A stretch of 64,000 nucleotides of DNA, taken from NCBI GenBank assembly GCA_030704615.1, contig CM060731.1, positions 33,294,001 to 33,358,000 of the forward strand, read 5' to 3'. This DNA comes from Takakia lepidozioides. Its lineage: Eukaryota; Streptophyta; Takakiopsida; Takakiales; Takakiaceae. Numbering within the stretch: position 1 is the first letter of the stretch; the number at the start of each line of letters is the position of its first letter. Made by a program: the position numbers and the translations under genes. Below the pieces are notes generated by a model, which worked only from the letters and a program-made list of their open reading frames with translations, made no database searches and was not told where the DNA came from. Shown one piece after another: positions 1-11,861 of the stretch.

Positions 1-3000
1 ATGACTGATAGGGTGGATGAGGCTACGGGTAAACTGATTTGTGAGCCATTGCCTTCTCAGTGCAAGGCTGATAGGGTTTCAAAGAAGGGCAGCCAAAGAG
101 AGATGGTGAAGGACTTAAAGGAGTGGACTTCAAAGATTTTGAAGGATGGTTTGCTTGCAGCTGACCCATTTGGGCTTCTTATTGTGCTCTTACTTGTGAG
201 TACTGCTCTTGTGTTCGATGTATTTGCTTATCACTATCCAAAAGCAGGTAAAAGAGAAAAAGTAAGTGAATTTTTGATGTCTGCATCTCAATACCACTTC
301 TGAGTAAATCTTAGACCTTTGTCGTTATATTGAGTTGTCTCTCTGAGTTTAAAGACCTGGCATTTTGTCACACTTGTTCGGTTGGTCCAGGCATTTCAGG
401 GGTTGCCCAAGCTCCAGCAGATTCTATCCATGGTGAAGATTGCCTACATAGTCGCGGTCACCCAGACATCAACAGCATGTGAGAAACTATTAGCGAAATT
501 GCTGGACCAAGACAAGTGCCTTAAATCTGTCATCCAGGAGGCATGCCTTCCCTTCCTGCGTAGGGCAGCTATGCTGGTACATTTCTCTCCCTCTGGACAT
601 TATACGTTGCTACATTATACATTATCACTGCTTTCTTCTATTTTCTTTCTCTCACTTTTTTCACTTGTGTCCCCTAGCTGGTTTGGCCTCTCATATGTCA
701 TTCATGCTTTTGCTTGAGACCTAACTCTTTGGGCCTACGAAGTTCCGTTTTTTCTTCTTCTGTCTTTCTGGCTTTTCAAAACCAATGTCTGATGTTAAAA
801 TATCTCTCCCAGACTTCTGGGACATAATAAACTCCTTATCCTTGTGAAGCTTGGGCTCTTTGGCACAGCAGACATGGTGAGTTCCTTTTTTTTTCTTCTT
901 TCGATTTGTGTTTGTGGTCCCTCTCTCTTTCTTGTGTCTTTCTTCCTCTAGAAGAAAGAACACTTCTTCTTCTATTGCCCTCTATACTACGAGATCCGTG
1001 GGAGATTCCACTGTTTATTCCATGGAACCCAATCTCTCACTGAAGTCTTCCACTATGTGGATCAGAAATGCTTGGCAGCATACCTGCACGAGGCCATCAC
1101 CCTTAGACAATCACTCGAACAATAGTTCTTATCTTGGCTTTGGTTTTGTTTCCTCTCTCATGTTTTCTTCCATTTTGTCCCATAAGCTCTATGAGCTTTC
1201 TGCGGACGTTATAAAGCACCATTTCATTTCATTTCATTTCCTCTTGTCCCATAACCACTTTGGGCCTCCCGCGGACGTTATAAAGTACCATTTCATTTCA
1301 TTTCCCGTTTTTTGTCCCATAAGCTCTTTGAGCTTTCTGAGGCATCACTTCATGTATCCTGAGATGGTCATTTGTTTGTTCTACCCTGTCCCATGGGCCC
1401 TCATGGCCCTCTGTGGACGTTACTTTCTTGTCTTCCTGTCTCTATCTGCTTTACAAGTTGGCAATGTGCTGGTCTTCAACAGACCACAAGCCCATATGTT
1501 GGATCACCACTTCTTCCCTCTGGGATAGAAATAGAATTGCAGAATCCTTCAGATATCTGGCAATGCTGTTGACAGACTGAGCAAGGGTTCAGCTGTGTCT
1601 CCTGTCCTAGAAACAGTAGCAAAAAATCTAGAAAGAAAAAAAGGAAAAATGCAGTACATCCAGGAGAGGCCGAAAGGGTGTACAGGACCGTAGAACCATT
1701 TACATGCCAAACATTGCAGGACGATGGAGTACCTCATGCAGATAGGCTGCTAAGCACTTTGGGTCCCATAGCTGAACGCCCTCATAGAAATGAAATGATA
1801 TGGTACTTTATAACGTCCGTGGAGAGAGAGGAGAAAAGAAGAAAGAAAATGAAATGAAATAAAATGGTGCTCCAAAAAGAAATGAAAAGAAATGATACTT
1901 TATAACGTCCGTGGAGAGCTCACAGAGCTGATGGGACAAAAGGGAAAACAGGAAAGAAGAGACAAAACCATAGCCAAAAGCAGCCCAAAAGCAACTACTG
2001 CTCAAGGGATTGCCTAAGGCTAAAGGCAGAAAGAAAAGTGAAACTCTAAGAGAAATGAAATGAAATGAAATCGTACTCATAACGTCCGCATTCAAGTGGG
2101 AGGGTGTCAGACCCAGATACGGTCCTTGGTTTGTTTGTTTGTTTGTTTTGGTTTGTTTCGCTCTAATCATCTGCAACAGGCGATTGGCCCCGTGGGGCTA
2201 CAGTATCTCATACTACTGACTTGAGCTAAGGCTCTGGTGATGCTACTACATTGTACAGTGGGGTCTATACCTCTCCTGGCCTCATCTGGTGAGTCGTAGT
2301 CCGACTAGGAAGGTTATTGCTAGCTGACAGGTTTTATTTTCCCCACTTCATGGCATTCTAAATGCCGAGGGAGTGACCACTAAGCCAAATAGCCTCCTGA
2401 GCAGATCAGTATCTGGGTCAGACTCCTTACACACCACTGCCTCGCCCTCTTCTTCACCCAGTGTAGCTTCCTATAAATGTTCTCCAATTTCTGAGGATGT
2501 CACATCATGACACATGATATTATCTATTGGAATCAGTTTCTGCGAGTAATAGGATGTAGTTGGTTGTTTCTGAGGATCCACCATTTCACATCATGTCGTC
2601 TATTGCAATCAGTTTCTGCAAGTTAAAGGATGTAGTTGGTCAACCTAATCTCATTGGCGGCATCCTTGTGCAGGTGCAAATTATCACTGGCAGAGAGCTA
2701 GATGGCCAGTATAAGAACTCAGGTACCCATCTGATTGGTAGAAGTACGGTGTGAATGTCATAGACTTTCTGCTCTGAGATTGTATTGGCACATGTATATT
2801 ACTATTTAATGGGGTTTCCCGACCCTCGAGGGTCCACCAAGAATATTCTGGGTGTCCTTCTGTACGAACATTTAAGGTGGTGAGACAATTCCATCTGCAA
2901 TTTTTTTTCTAATTTATTGAAGAAGTTTGCACTGACTTGCTTTTGCTTGCAATGGGTCTACCAGATTTTACTAGCAGATAATCACAGCACCACATGATTG

Positions 3001-6000
3001 CTCTATGCAAATATGATGTGCAGGTAGGAAGGTGATGAATGCTACATACTTGCAGCACGTATTGTCTCTTCCAGATCTCAACATGCTATTAAAAGGTATC
3101 CCTCCCTGTTGAAACACTGGTGTTGCTGCAACCACCGCTTGCCAATGTATCATTAAGTGATGATGTGCGTGGTTCCCTGCAGCAAATAGCTGTCATTACT
3201 GTTTGGACTGTGTTTTCTTTTGCCGCAGCCCTGCACTTATATTCATGTGAAGTTTTGCAATGAGATTTAAAAGATGGAGACAACCTACACTAGAGGACCA
3301 GAGTGAAGAATAGTTGGTCACATTTCAAAATGCTTCAGGAATTTTAGGCTATTTCCAGAGAGTCTGGTGAAGGACATCAAGCAGTGGGTTTACCAGTTTT
3401 CAGTTTGTGTTCCCATCTATGCATAGTTGATTTGAGAAAATACATAGCTGTAGTTCAAATTTCCCATGCATAATAGGGAAGACTAGCGAATGGTCATGTT
3501 TCAAGTTCTAAAACATCCATCCTTTATAAATGACTGGTAAAAAAACGTGGGATCCGACTGAAAACTTGAGAATGTCATGGTATTTGAATCCTGTTGGCAG
3601 CACCTGAAGGTGCTCAAATATCAGCGTTGCAACCCCTTCTACAAGTCTGTCATGTGAGTCATCAGAATCATCCAACCTTTCGCACTGTGGAAGGTGCTGC
3701 GTATTTTTTCTTAGTATGAAGGATTATGCCAGTTTTAGGTAAGCCTCTGGTCAAGGAGTTATAAGGCAAGAAGTGTAAGCATTACTCGTGGAATGTCATA
3801 GCCACAAATGTGTAGTCTGGTGCTGGCACCAATTAGTATGAAAGGGTGCATGTGGAAAAAGAGTGAAGGATAATGGAAATGGCAGGGAGTGATCAACCTT
3901 TGCTCTTTGTCATGGAACAGAAGTCTACACGATTCACACCAGAGCTCTGGAAAGTTCCACGGCAGCTGCTGCTTATGAAATTACCACTGATCTTTCAGGT
4001 CAATCTTATCTCCTAAACGATATCTCACTTCATTGGGTAGCATAGATTTCAGGGGCTACTTCTGTGTATTAACTTGAGAGTCCATTTAATCAGGAGACTG
4101 TGCTCATGGGTTCCCATTGTCCATGTGTTGCATTGTGCTGCAATATCAAACATCATTCCATTTATTTTGGGGTTTTCCTAGAAAAACTTAGTAAGCTCCC
4201 TGCCTGAGATAAGGAGTTTACTACACGACGGAAGATAACGAGCCGAGTTTTTATCTGTTTCATAGGCAGGTCCCAAGTGATGAGGATCTGAAGGTGATCC
4301 TTGAATCCACTTAATGCACTAGGAGAGGCTTATTAGGTTTTACTTGCCTTAGCCTCATGGACAGATGCCGCCCAGTTTTGACAGAGCTGGAAACAAGCAC
4401 AGAGTGGGTAGGGGGATGGGAGGAAAGCAGTATGGGGATGACTACAGTCTCTCAATAATTATCCAAGCGAGTTGGTCATTCCCTCCCTGCCTTTTGTTTC
4501 ATCCTTACAGGAGGCAGTGGTTGTTTATGTCAACAAGCCTCTGGTAAGCAATATGCCATTAGAAACCCTTACGCCTCCCTGCCCTCCCCCCTTGGTGAGT
4601 GATTGTCACAGTTGTATTTACAATGTGTTCAACTAGGTCATGGTCAGTGATGCACATTGATGGAGCAGAGATAGCCAAGTGGGCATCGCTGTTAATTAAT
4701 GTAGCCAGATTTTTTGAGGGGTTCGACAACTTTCTAGGGTATTGTCCTGGCAATCTGACCTCTATGGTGGATCTCAAGGCCTCTAAAAGTGTCTCCCTAC
4801 AGGCCCTCATGGTTATTTCTTTGTTCTATCCTGTCCCATGGCCCTCAAGGCCCCATGGACGTTATAAAGTTACATTCTTTATTGTACAAGGCTACGGCAA
4901 ACAACGTCTAATGGGTACTGTCTTTTGGTTTTCCATACATGTTATAATGCTCATTAATTTGCTTTATAACTGGTAAAGGTAAAGGTAAAGGCTAAGTAAT
5001 TTTGTAAAATAAAACGGGGAAGTCCTCAGGAGGAAATCAATCTGGTGTGTGTGGAGGGGATGGTGAGAAACTTGTTTCAGTTTTGTAACCCTAACTTCAA
5101 GCTGAAGCATTAAGTTGGTGGTGTCTGAGGTGATCAGGAGTTGTTGCTAAACAGCATGCATATGCGTTGTGCTGATTGTAATCAAGAGCCTGAGTGAGTA
5201 CCCTTCTCAACTCAACTTCACTATGCTACCTTTGGAATTCATGCTACACCTAGAAAGTTAACTTCACATACTTTTTTGAGTAGATGTTCTGGTATTGGCA
5301 AGGTTTAGAGTTTCTCCCCTCAAATCTTGATCGCTAACTGTGCCGGGCCGAGACAGGAAATGTAGTGGGGTGAGTATGCACGTCATTTTTTTTTATTGGC
5401 CTTGTTTGTCATGGCCTTTTGGGCCTTACACGAAACCGTACTTCATATGCATGCAGGGACCCAGCTTTGTGCTTGGTCTGTGGACGCCTCTTGTGCTGTG
5501 GAGCTGAATGCTGCACTTCAGATGATGTTGGAGAGTGCTCTCGCCACGCTGAAGAAGGTGGTACTTTTTGTAAATTTAAAACACTTTGAATGGGGCCCTA
5601 GACAGACTTCAGTTGGCAAGGATGGGCTAAAGGAAAGCCTGGAAAAGGGACAGCCTTATGTCCACTGGAAGGCTTAGGGCCGAATGGAACCAAATGAAAG
5701 TTCCATTAGATCTCAAGAGAGAAGAGGTAAAAGGGTAGAGTATTTCACGCTGGGACATGAGAGATTGGAGGGAGAAATAGAAACAAAATTTTCTCACAGG
5801 CAGCAAATCAACATATGCTGGCATTGCTCAGGTAGATCTTATCAAAGATAAGTCTTTTGATCTTCAAAATCTTCTGCTTGACTTCTTAAAACGAACAGGT
5901 AGAGTGGTAGTTTTACATTTGTAACTCAGGGAAGAATGGGTTAAAACACCTGGTAGTCTCAGTTTTTGAGGATTGTCCATGAGGTCAAACAGATTCGCTT

Positions 6001-6945
6001 CCAACCTTCAGTGAGAAGTTGCCAAAATACAGACTGGTGCCTACAATGCTCCCAAGCCATCTTTGTTACTACCTTCGTTCCGTGGCAAACAGAAGGCTAC
6101 TAGTTACCCAAAGTTGCAAAGCTACCTACCTTCATGTGGATGAGTCTATCATGAAGCATACCTTCCAACACAGGCCACGAGTAGATTTTGTACCCCAAAG
6201 TCATCTTGTGCCCTCACCCCTCGGCCTATGATACTAGAATTGGCCACTTCTCATTTTTTGCTCTGGATGGCTGTACCACAGAGTGTGCTGGCATTGGCAT
6301 CTTTTTGTTGATGCGCTCAACACAGCTTATATTAATCCGAAGCAACCGGGTGTGCATTGCGCCCTCCCTCTACTTGGATCAACATGGCGAGGTGAGGTCT
6401 TCCCTCTGAGTATTCCAATACAGAGGCATATTGTTACACGTAAGAGATAGTTGGGGTGGAACCTGGTTAAGTTACTGAAAGTAATTCTCTTAACTGATAG
6501 AAGCAGTTTATTGTGCTCTAGCACCTTCTGTCTTCATGGTAACCCATGGAATGCATAGATTGTGTATATATGGTAGGTGTTTGAACTGCATGTCTGGTGA
6601 TGTACCCAGTTTCCATGAACAGATGGGCATTATTATTGAAAATATGAGAAACATTTGCAGGAAGATACCTACCTGAAGCGGAGCCAACTGCTCTATCTGA
6701 ATGACCTTCGATTGAATGAGGTAATGCTTTTCCTTGGAAGCACAACCAAGAGTTTACAGCTCAGGCAGCAATGGATAACGGTAGGCGTAGAAAAGAGAGG
6801 GATGGGTTGTTTTGTGGTTGGCCCATGCAATTGTGTATTCTCACTGAATGGAGGTGTACAGGTGAGGCGGCTGTGGTTGACAGCAGGCTTTGATTATGAC
6901 ACACATATCCTTCATACCTCCAAGATTGGTTCTGGACACCTTTGA
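1..6945 (+). CDS. PRT6: PRT6-like N-end-rule E3 ubiquitin ligase, C-terminal part (5' end outside window)
   Basis: PRT6 is the plant UBR-type N-recognin that ubiquitinates proteins with basic or Cys-derived N-termini (N-degron pathway, including oxygen sensing through ERF-VII factors). Only the C-terminal end is here. Exons I can place by frame, splice site and family resemblance are 1-261, 391-576, about 3360-3408 (weak), 3886-3998, 5138-5193, 5457-5557, 6282-6391, 6661-6720 and 6862-6945 (TGA). Visible family signatures are LLAADPFGLLIVLLL, ACLPFLRRAAML, the Cys-rich stretch RCADCNQEP then DPALCLVCGRLLC, CAGIGIFLLMRSTQLILI and QLLYLNDLRLNEV. The last exon aligns without gaps to the usual extreme C-terminus. 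Junction phases agree from 3886 onward, and 261/391 is phase 0. At least one exon between 577 and 3886 is unresolved. The N-recognin UBR box and RING are not in the window. The protein is clearly diverged from seed-plant PRT6. Confidence 0.8.
958..1250 (+). mobile_element. 3' end of a LINE (family B) with an ATTTC-repeat tail, in a PRT6 intron
   Basis: Reading the + strand from about 958 gives the end of a LINE-type ORF ([15 protein letters not shown], then [10 protein letters not shown], then a stop near 1123). A 3' UTR follows with the phrase TATAAAGCACC and then an (ATTTC)n tail. The same C-terminal segment and tail recur on the minus strand near 54.5-56.2 kb. The copy is 5'-truncated, as is usual for LINE insertions. 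A partial tail copy follows at about 1255-1310. Confidence 0.75.
1795..2090 (-). repeat. LINE family B tail fragments (GAAAT repeats plus the ATAACGTCCG motif)
   Basis: Three short minus-strand copies of the family B 3' UTR and tail occur in a row. Each has a run of GAAAT units next to TTTATAACGTCCG or a close variant (near 1785-1815, 1850-1920 and 2050-2090). They have no coding content and look like stacked, truncated insertions inside the PRT6 intron. A (GTTT)n microsatellite follows at about 2129-2150. Confidence 0.6.
4815..4922 (+). repeat. Chimeric LINE tail fragment in a PRT6 intron
   Basis: The stretch joins a family B-like tail phrase (GACGTTATAAAG) to the terminal block of family A (AAGGCTACGGCAAACAACGT). 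It is about 100 bp, non-coding, and lies in the intron between the exons ending 3998 and starting 5138. It is best read as juxtaposed 3'-end relics. Confidence 0.5.
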
Positions 6946-7380
6946 GCAGTTTTGATGGGTTGTATGCACCCTGGTCTATAATTTCAAAACCTTGATTCTG
7001 TGACATGGGGTTATTTCAATGTTGGCTACGAGGAGCGAGGTTACATTCCAGCTCTAGATAGCTCAACCCTTTTATTTTGGACTAGATATCAGGCAGTTGT
7101 ATGCACCATCGGTGTATTCCAGAGACCTCACTATTGTAAATGCGTTCTTTGCTGTTAGCTAATTTTGGTTGGTTAGGGCTTCAAACGGACATTTAGGGGT
7201 GAGTGCACCACAGGCAAATTCTACCTCTGTTAAGAAGCTGGATACATACAGTCAACCCAACTGCAATTGGGTTAGACAGGTAACCTGTGCACTTCCAACC
7301 TTGTGTATAGATGGGCAGCTCAACAATCTCGCTGATTGGAGGAAGGGTGAGTAACTGTGGAATCAGGATTGCCTCTTTGA
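6946..7380. other. PRT6 3' flank, no feature recognised
   Basis: This is presumably the PRT6 3' UTR followed by spacer. I see no long frame, tRNA or clear polyadenylation hexamer in a convincing position. Confidence 0.4.
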
Positions 7381-9110
7381 GAACAAGCCTAAAACGGGCG
7401 ATCCTGCCCCAAGGAGGGAATCGGCCTTTTTAAAATGAGAAAGGGTGGTTCCTCTTGACTAAGGGGCATGACTCAGCACAACACACCAATCGGAGCGTTG
7501 ACATGGTGTAAGGTCCTTTGACCACATTTTCTCCATTGACTTCATGTTGCAAAGTCTCTCTCTGCAAGAGAGCCAATAAAGCTTATTTTCTTTTTAATCA
7601 TTGTTAATTCTTGATATCAAAATCCTTGGGCTATTTGGTTGTGATGGTGTCAAATCGAGCCCAGCCTGCAATTGATGAGGTGCTGATGCGAACTGGGCTT
7701 GCAAGAAATGGAAACCCTAACTTGTAAGAACAGGAATGGACCACACGGAAGGGCTGGTGGGCCGACAAGTGGGGCATACAGAAGCAGCAGGCCATACGAG
7801 TTGGGCAGCAACTGTCACATGCCTGCCTGTCTTTCTGTCACTTCTGAACCTCGTATTAAAGGTAGTGGAAGAAAAAACCATGACAGAAGGACGTCATGAT
7901 GATGGGGTCAACAGTCCAAAACCGAGGGCGAGTTACTAGGACAAGGGTTTCACTGAATGAGCCAGCAAGCCAACCAAGCCAAGCCCATGACACACCTCCC
8001 CCTTCTAACGGCCTGATCAAGGACATGCGAAAGCAAGAGGAGAGGGCCTGACAAAAATCAAAAGCCTACAGCAGAAGTTATGTTCTTGCAAGCAAGAACT
8101 ATCCTTAGGAGCAACCCTATGTCTTGAGCTGAAGAGGCTTGAAATTGAGGTGCGCTTGATTTTCAGATTCCAGTTTTCCTTGTGCCTCCAGTTGATGATA
8201 TGATTCCATCGGAGAGAGCCAGAGGCCAGGGGATCCTCCAGAGTCCATCCGATGGGAAGGTTGTCTCGAAAGCAGCATGAGAATCCCCTGGTCGAAGGCA
8301 GATATTTCCCATCCAGCCCCAGCAGTCGTCAATTCCCTTAAGAGCTGATTCCCTACGCCTGTCAGAGCATCTGCGTAGCGCCGCAATCAAAACACCCGGT
8401 ACTTTCTTTACCCTTCACATCAAAATCAAAATAAATTTCGTGCAACCCTAGCTCGATGCCAGGGTGCTTGCTCTCAAAAACTCTGTAGTCTGGAGCAACG
8501 TATGAGCCAGAGAGAGACCTTTAAGACAGGCCCCTATGGAGTAACGTTGCCCCTGAGAGCAGCTTTAAGCAAGAGTATACAGTTGAAGTTTGTTTGACGT
8601 CCACAGAGCGCCAAGGAGCACAGAAAGCCCTGACTTTAGACCAGACTAGAGCGGCAAACGCGCAGTCAAGACGGCTGTGTTCAAGGGTCTCACACTATCA
8701 CAGGGGCTATAAGCTGCACTGGAGAGAAGGTAGAGAGTGGTCAAGGGTCTCACAATTATCCATAAAAAGGCAGAGATCCTGGCAAGCCTGGTTTTGTTCC
8801 ACATATCTGCCCATACAGCTAACATTTGGTGCTCTTCCTCTTTCCAGGTGAAATATTTTGGTACTACCCACACTTTATACATTTATTTCTATTTCTATTT
8901 CTAGTTTGATGAAGCTAATTTGTTGGCTTTGTTGTAGAGAGAGACTTTGCGGAGACATGCAAGTCAATGGAGAAAATGTGGTCAAAGTAACTTACACCGT
9001 GTCAAGGCGCTGATTGGTGTGTTGTGCTGAGTCATGCTCCCTAGTCTTACCTTCCTCTTATGTTGTGCCAAAGCAAAGCAAGAGAGCCAATTGCCGTTTG
9101 AGGCTTGTTC
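7381..9110. mobile_element. Non-autonomous DNA element with about 190-bp terminal inverted repeats
   Basis: The left end (7381-7574) is an imperfect reverse complement of the right end (about 8926-9110). Landmarks are GAACAAGCCTAAAACGGG at 7381 against its complement ending at 9110, GCATGACTCAGCACAACACA at 7467 against its complement near 9020, and GACCACATTTTCTCCATTGA at 7520 against its complement near 8967. The roughly 1.3-kb interior has only short frames and no transposase motif. Long inverted ends resemble Mutator-like non-autonomous elements, but I find no clear 9-bp target duplication, so the superfamily is not assigned. Confidence 0.7.
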
Positions 9111-10085
9111 ACTAATGTTTTTGTGAATAAAGTAGATTATAAATGCTTATAAGTTATATTAAATATCATATAAGCAAGAACTTATTAATATTTATATTAT
9201 TACTCATTATTCTAAATTTATGTTAAACATTGGACGGATTATTTTTTGCATGTTGAGTCTGTACTTTGTCTAATTTTAATTGAATTTTACACAATATTTA
9301 GTTGATAGTAGTCAAAAAAATTGTAAATACAAGATTCAATTTTGAAAAACAATTTCAAAAGGCTTGGTGAAATTGTTGAGGGGGGTATCAATGCCCACAT
9401 AGGCCCACTAGGATAGAAGTATCAGCACCTGGAACAACCCTTTACCACGCTGCCATTCTAATATATAATTTAGACTTGGGACGGGGACATTCCAAAAATG
9501 AAACAGTGGAGATGATCTCTAGGCTTGGCCGAGTCTACACAGCTCCAAGCTCCACGATTCAAACATATTCAACTTGGAAAATATAAAAAAACATGTAGTA
9601 ATCACAACTAGCAGAGTCCTTTTACAACATTTTTTCACGCATCCTAAGAAACATCGAACTTTTGTCAAAAATAAATATATGTATTATATTAGGGAGAGAG
9701 AGATGATGCCAACCAACCTACCTGAATAACATCAATAAGAGCCTCTTCCCCTATAATTACTAATGCCCAAATCAGACAAACACCAAGATTTCGATACGGC
9801 CAATACATGGGTAATCAAAGAAGAAATCTATTCTAGCCTTTATTATGCCCTAACAAGCATTGCACATTATGCCACGCACAAGTGAGTCCTAGAGATATGA
9901 ATGACATACAAGGATAAGGAGCATATATAACAACCTAATCACCAGCCAATCTCACTTTTAGTACAATGTTGGCTATCTCCACAACCAAGTTGTAGCCGGG
10001 CACACACCACCTGGGAAGTGGTTGAGGGTTCAATCAGCTGATTAGTGTCACAAAGGTGTCCATGCTGGAAGGCAGTAGCCGTTCC
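9111..10085. other. AT-rich intergenic DNA
   Basis: The stretch from about 9120 to 9760 is strongly AT-rich with no sustained reading frame. About 9930-10125 may be the body of a short interspersed element, because its last 40 bp recur at 26731-26770. I see nothing else. Confidence 0.4.
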
Positions 10086-10125
10086 GGGTGAAGAGACACC
10101 ATAATTTAGGCTTCCTTGGGGAGGC
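10086..10125 (+). repeat. Conserved 40-bp 3' block of a short interspersed repeat (copy 1)
   Basis: Forty bases starting GGGTGAAGAGACACCATAAT and ending CTTCCTTGGGGAGGC are nearly identical to 26731-26770. In both copies an AT-rich simple repeat (ATT/AAAT units) follows immediately. That is the layout of a SINE 3' end. Confidence 0.55.
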
Positions 10126-10774
10126 ATATATTATTATTAATATTTCCTATAATATACTACCTGCACCATACATGGATCATTTTTTTCCTTCAGACCCTGT
10201 TTAATCCCACTAACCAACTTCCAAGCTTAGTCAGATCAGACTAACTTATGTGAGAATTAGTGTAATTTAATTATTAGAATCACTTGCCTTACATGATATT
10301 CTCTTCCTTGAAACTAAGAAGTAGCCCCATATTATTCTCTCAAACCTTTGACAAACAAAACAACTCAACCTTCCGGGCGGGCAGCCGGGAAGAGCTTGAC
10401 TTGGGACCTCGCATGCTCGCACCCTAAGGAGTATCGGGACCTCGCACGATGCGCACAAACTTGTTGCTATGTATAACAAAATCAAAATCCTCAATAGTAC
10501 AACTTGAAGCAACTTGTCATTTAATTTCTATTTTAAAATTTACATAAAACCTCTGGCCTCTTAAACCTATATATATAACTATATTGATATTTTAAGTATT
10601 GGCAGTGAACACAGGCTTACTGGGGCTCGTTTCTGCCCCTTTTCTCCTTCGTCCTAGCTCTTGGTTCTGGTCAGTGGCCAGTGTCATCCTTCTCCGCCCC
10701 TTGGTGGTTATTTTTCCACCTTTCGTAACGCATTTTGAGGGTTTCTTCACCCCATTCTTTCATAAAAACCCAAA

Positions 10775-10841
10775 AAAAAAACTCAGGGTTGGCGGGGGTG
10801 GAGGTGGGGGTGGGGGCGGGAGAGGGTGGGGGGGGGAGTTT
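10775..10841 (+). repeat. G-rich tract, potential G-quadruplex
   Basis: Runs of three or more G recur with short spacers (GGCGGGGGTGGAGGTGGGGG and onward, ending in nine Gs). The pattern meets the usual G3N1-7 quadruplex rule several times over. Frames through it (Gly-rich or Pro-rich) are composition artefacts. Confidence 0.5.
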
Positions 10842-11107
10842 TTTTTTCAATTCGGAAAATAGCACGAGTGGCTACAGAGTTTTGCAAAAAATAGGCATAA
10901 ATTCTGTTCATCCATTCAAATTAGAACAGAATCATCCACATCCGTGCTTTCATCCATTCATATCATCCATATTTGGTCAATTCATCCATAAACTCTATTT
11001 TTTTCGGAGATTTGGTGATTTCATCCATGAAAAAACAGGGAATTTGCGACGGAATATTCTTTTCTATTTTTTGATGTCTCCATTTGCCGAAAATTCGCCA
11101 AAATAAG
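10838..11107 (+). repeat. Dispersed ATCCAT-rich repeat (family C, uninterrupted copy)
   Basis: The block contains TTTTTTTTCAATTCGGAAAA, GAGTGGCTACAGAGTTTTGC, several CATCCAT units and GGAATTTGCGACGGAATATT. It matches 23904-24085 joined to 25000-25068. In that second copy the match is broken by a TIR element, so this copy shows the empty-site structure. Confidence 0.65.
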
Positions 11108-11445
11108 AAACGCAGCAGCAGGCTACAAAACTACAAACGCTGTAACTGTGCGGGCTACAAACATTAAAATTTTAAGATTTTAAAATTTAAATCTCAGGCC
11201 TATTAAAAAAAATTATTTATTTAAAACAAATTATGTTCTTAAATGTGGCAGTAAACACAGGGTTACAGGGAGATATGGGTTGGGACGTGGATTGGGACGT
11301 GGGGTATGTCCGGTGGGCGGAGGCCTCGTGAGAGAGCCGTGCAACAGCGGCCGGGCAGAGCGGGCAAACTGGGCAGGTCAGGAATGAAATGTAGGGCAAT
11401 AATTGTGCGGCGCGAGCGAGCGGCGCGCGGTAGGACGCACGGTTT

Positions 11446-11467
11446 GGGGGGGGGGGGGGGGGGGGGG
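11446..11467 (+). repeat. Homopolymer of 22 Gs upstream of the CCCH gene
   Basis: An uninterrupted run of 22 Gs lies about 400 bp before the CCCH start codon, in a GC- and GA-rich stretch (11300-11700) that probably holds the promoter and 5' UTR. It is flanked by further G3+ runs, so quadruplex formation or polymerase slippage is possible. The apparent Gly-rich frames across it are not taken as genes. Confidence 0.6.
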
Positions 11468-11861
11468 AGCGAGGGAGGGAGTCCCCTTTCACCCGACAAC
11501 CAGGGACTTGCATTGGGCAGGGGCTGCCCGGGCTGCGGGAGAGAAGAGGGGAAGTGGACGGAGATCGGGAGGAGCAGGGGGGAAGGTGGAGGAGAGAGAG
11601 AGGGGGGGGAGGGGAGGGATCAGGATCGTGCAAGGGCGCAGGAATTTGGGAAAAGGGAACGGACGCTTCTTTCAATTGATGCCGTAGGCGAGGGGAAAGC
11701 TGTGGATGTTGAAATTAGTCGGAGGAGTGGAGGATATCAAGCTCGGTCAAGTTGTTTGTCTCGGTCTCGATTCGGTAACGATTTGGTGGCTGGTGGTGGA
11801 GGAGGGGCATACCACAACACTAGGTAGCGGTTTGTGAGAAAGAGGTGAGCGGGCATGATTG

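Noticed and set aside
10599-10862. Gly-rich frame ending in a poly-G stretch
   Set aside because: It is a low-complexity artefact of the G-rich tract joined to family C repeat sequence.
11306-11827. Long Gly/Arg-rich frames before the CCCH gene
   Set aside because: They are produced by the G homopolymer and GA-rich DNA. No start or splice context links them in frame to the CCCH exons.
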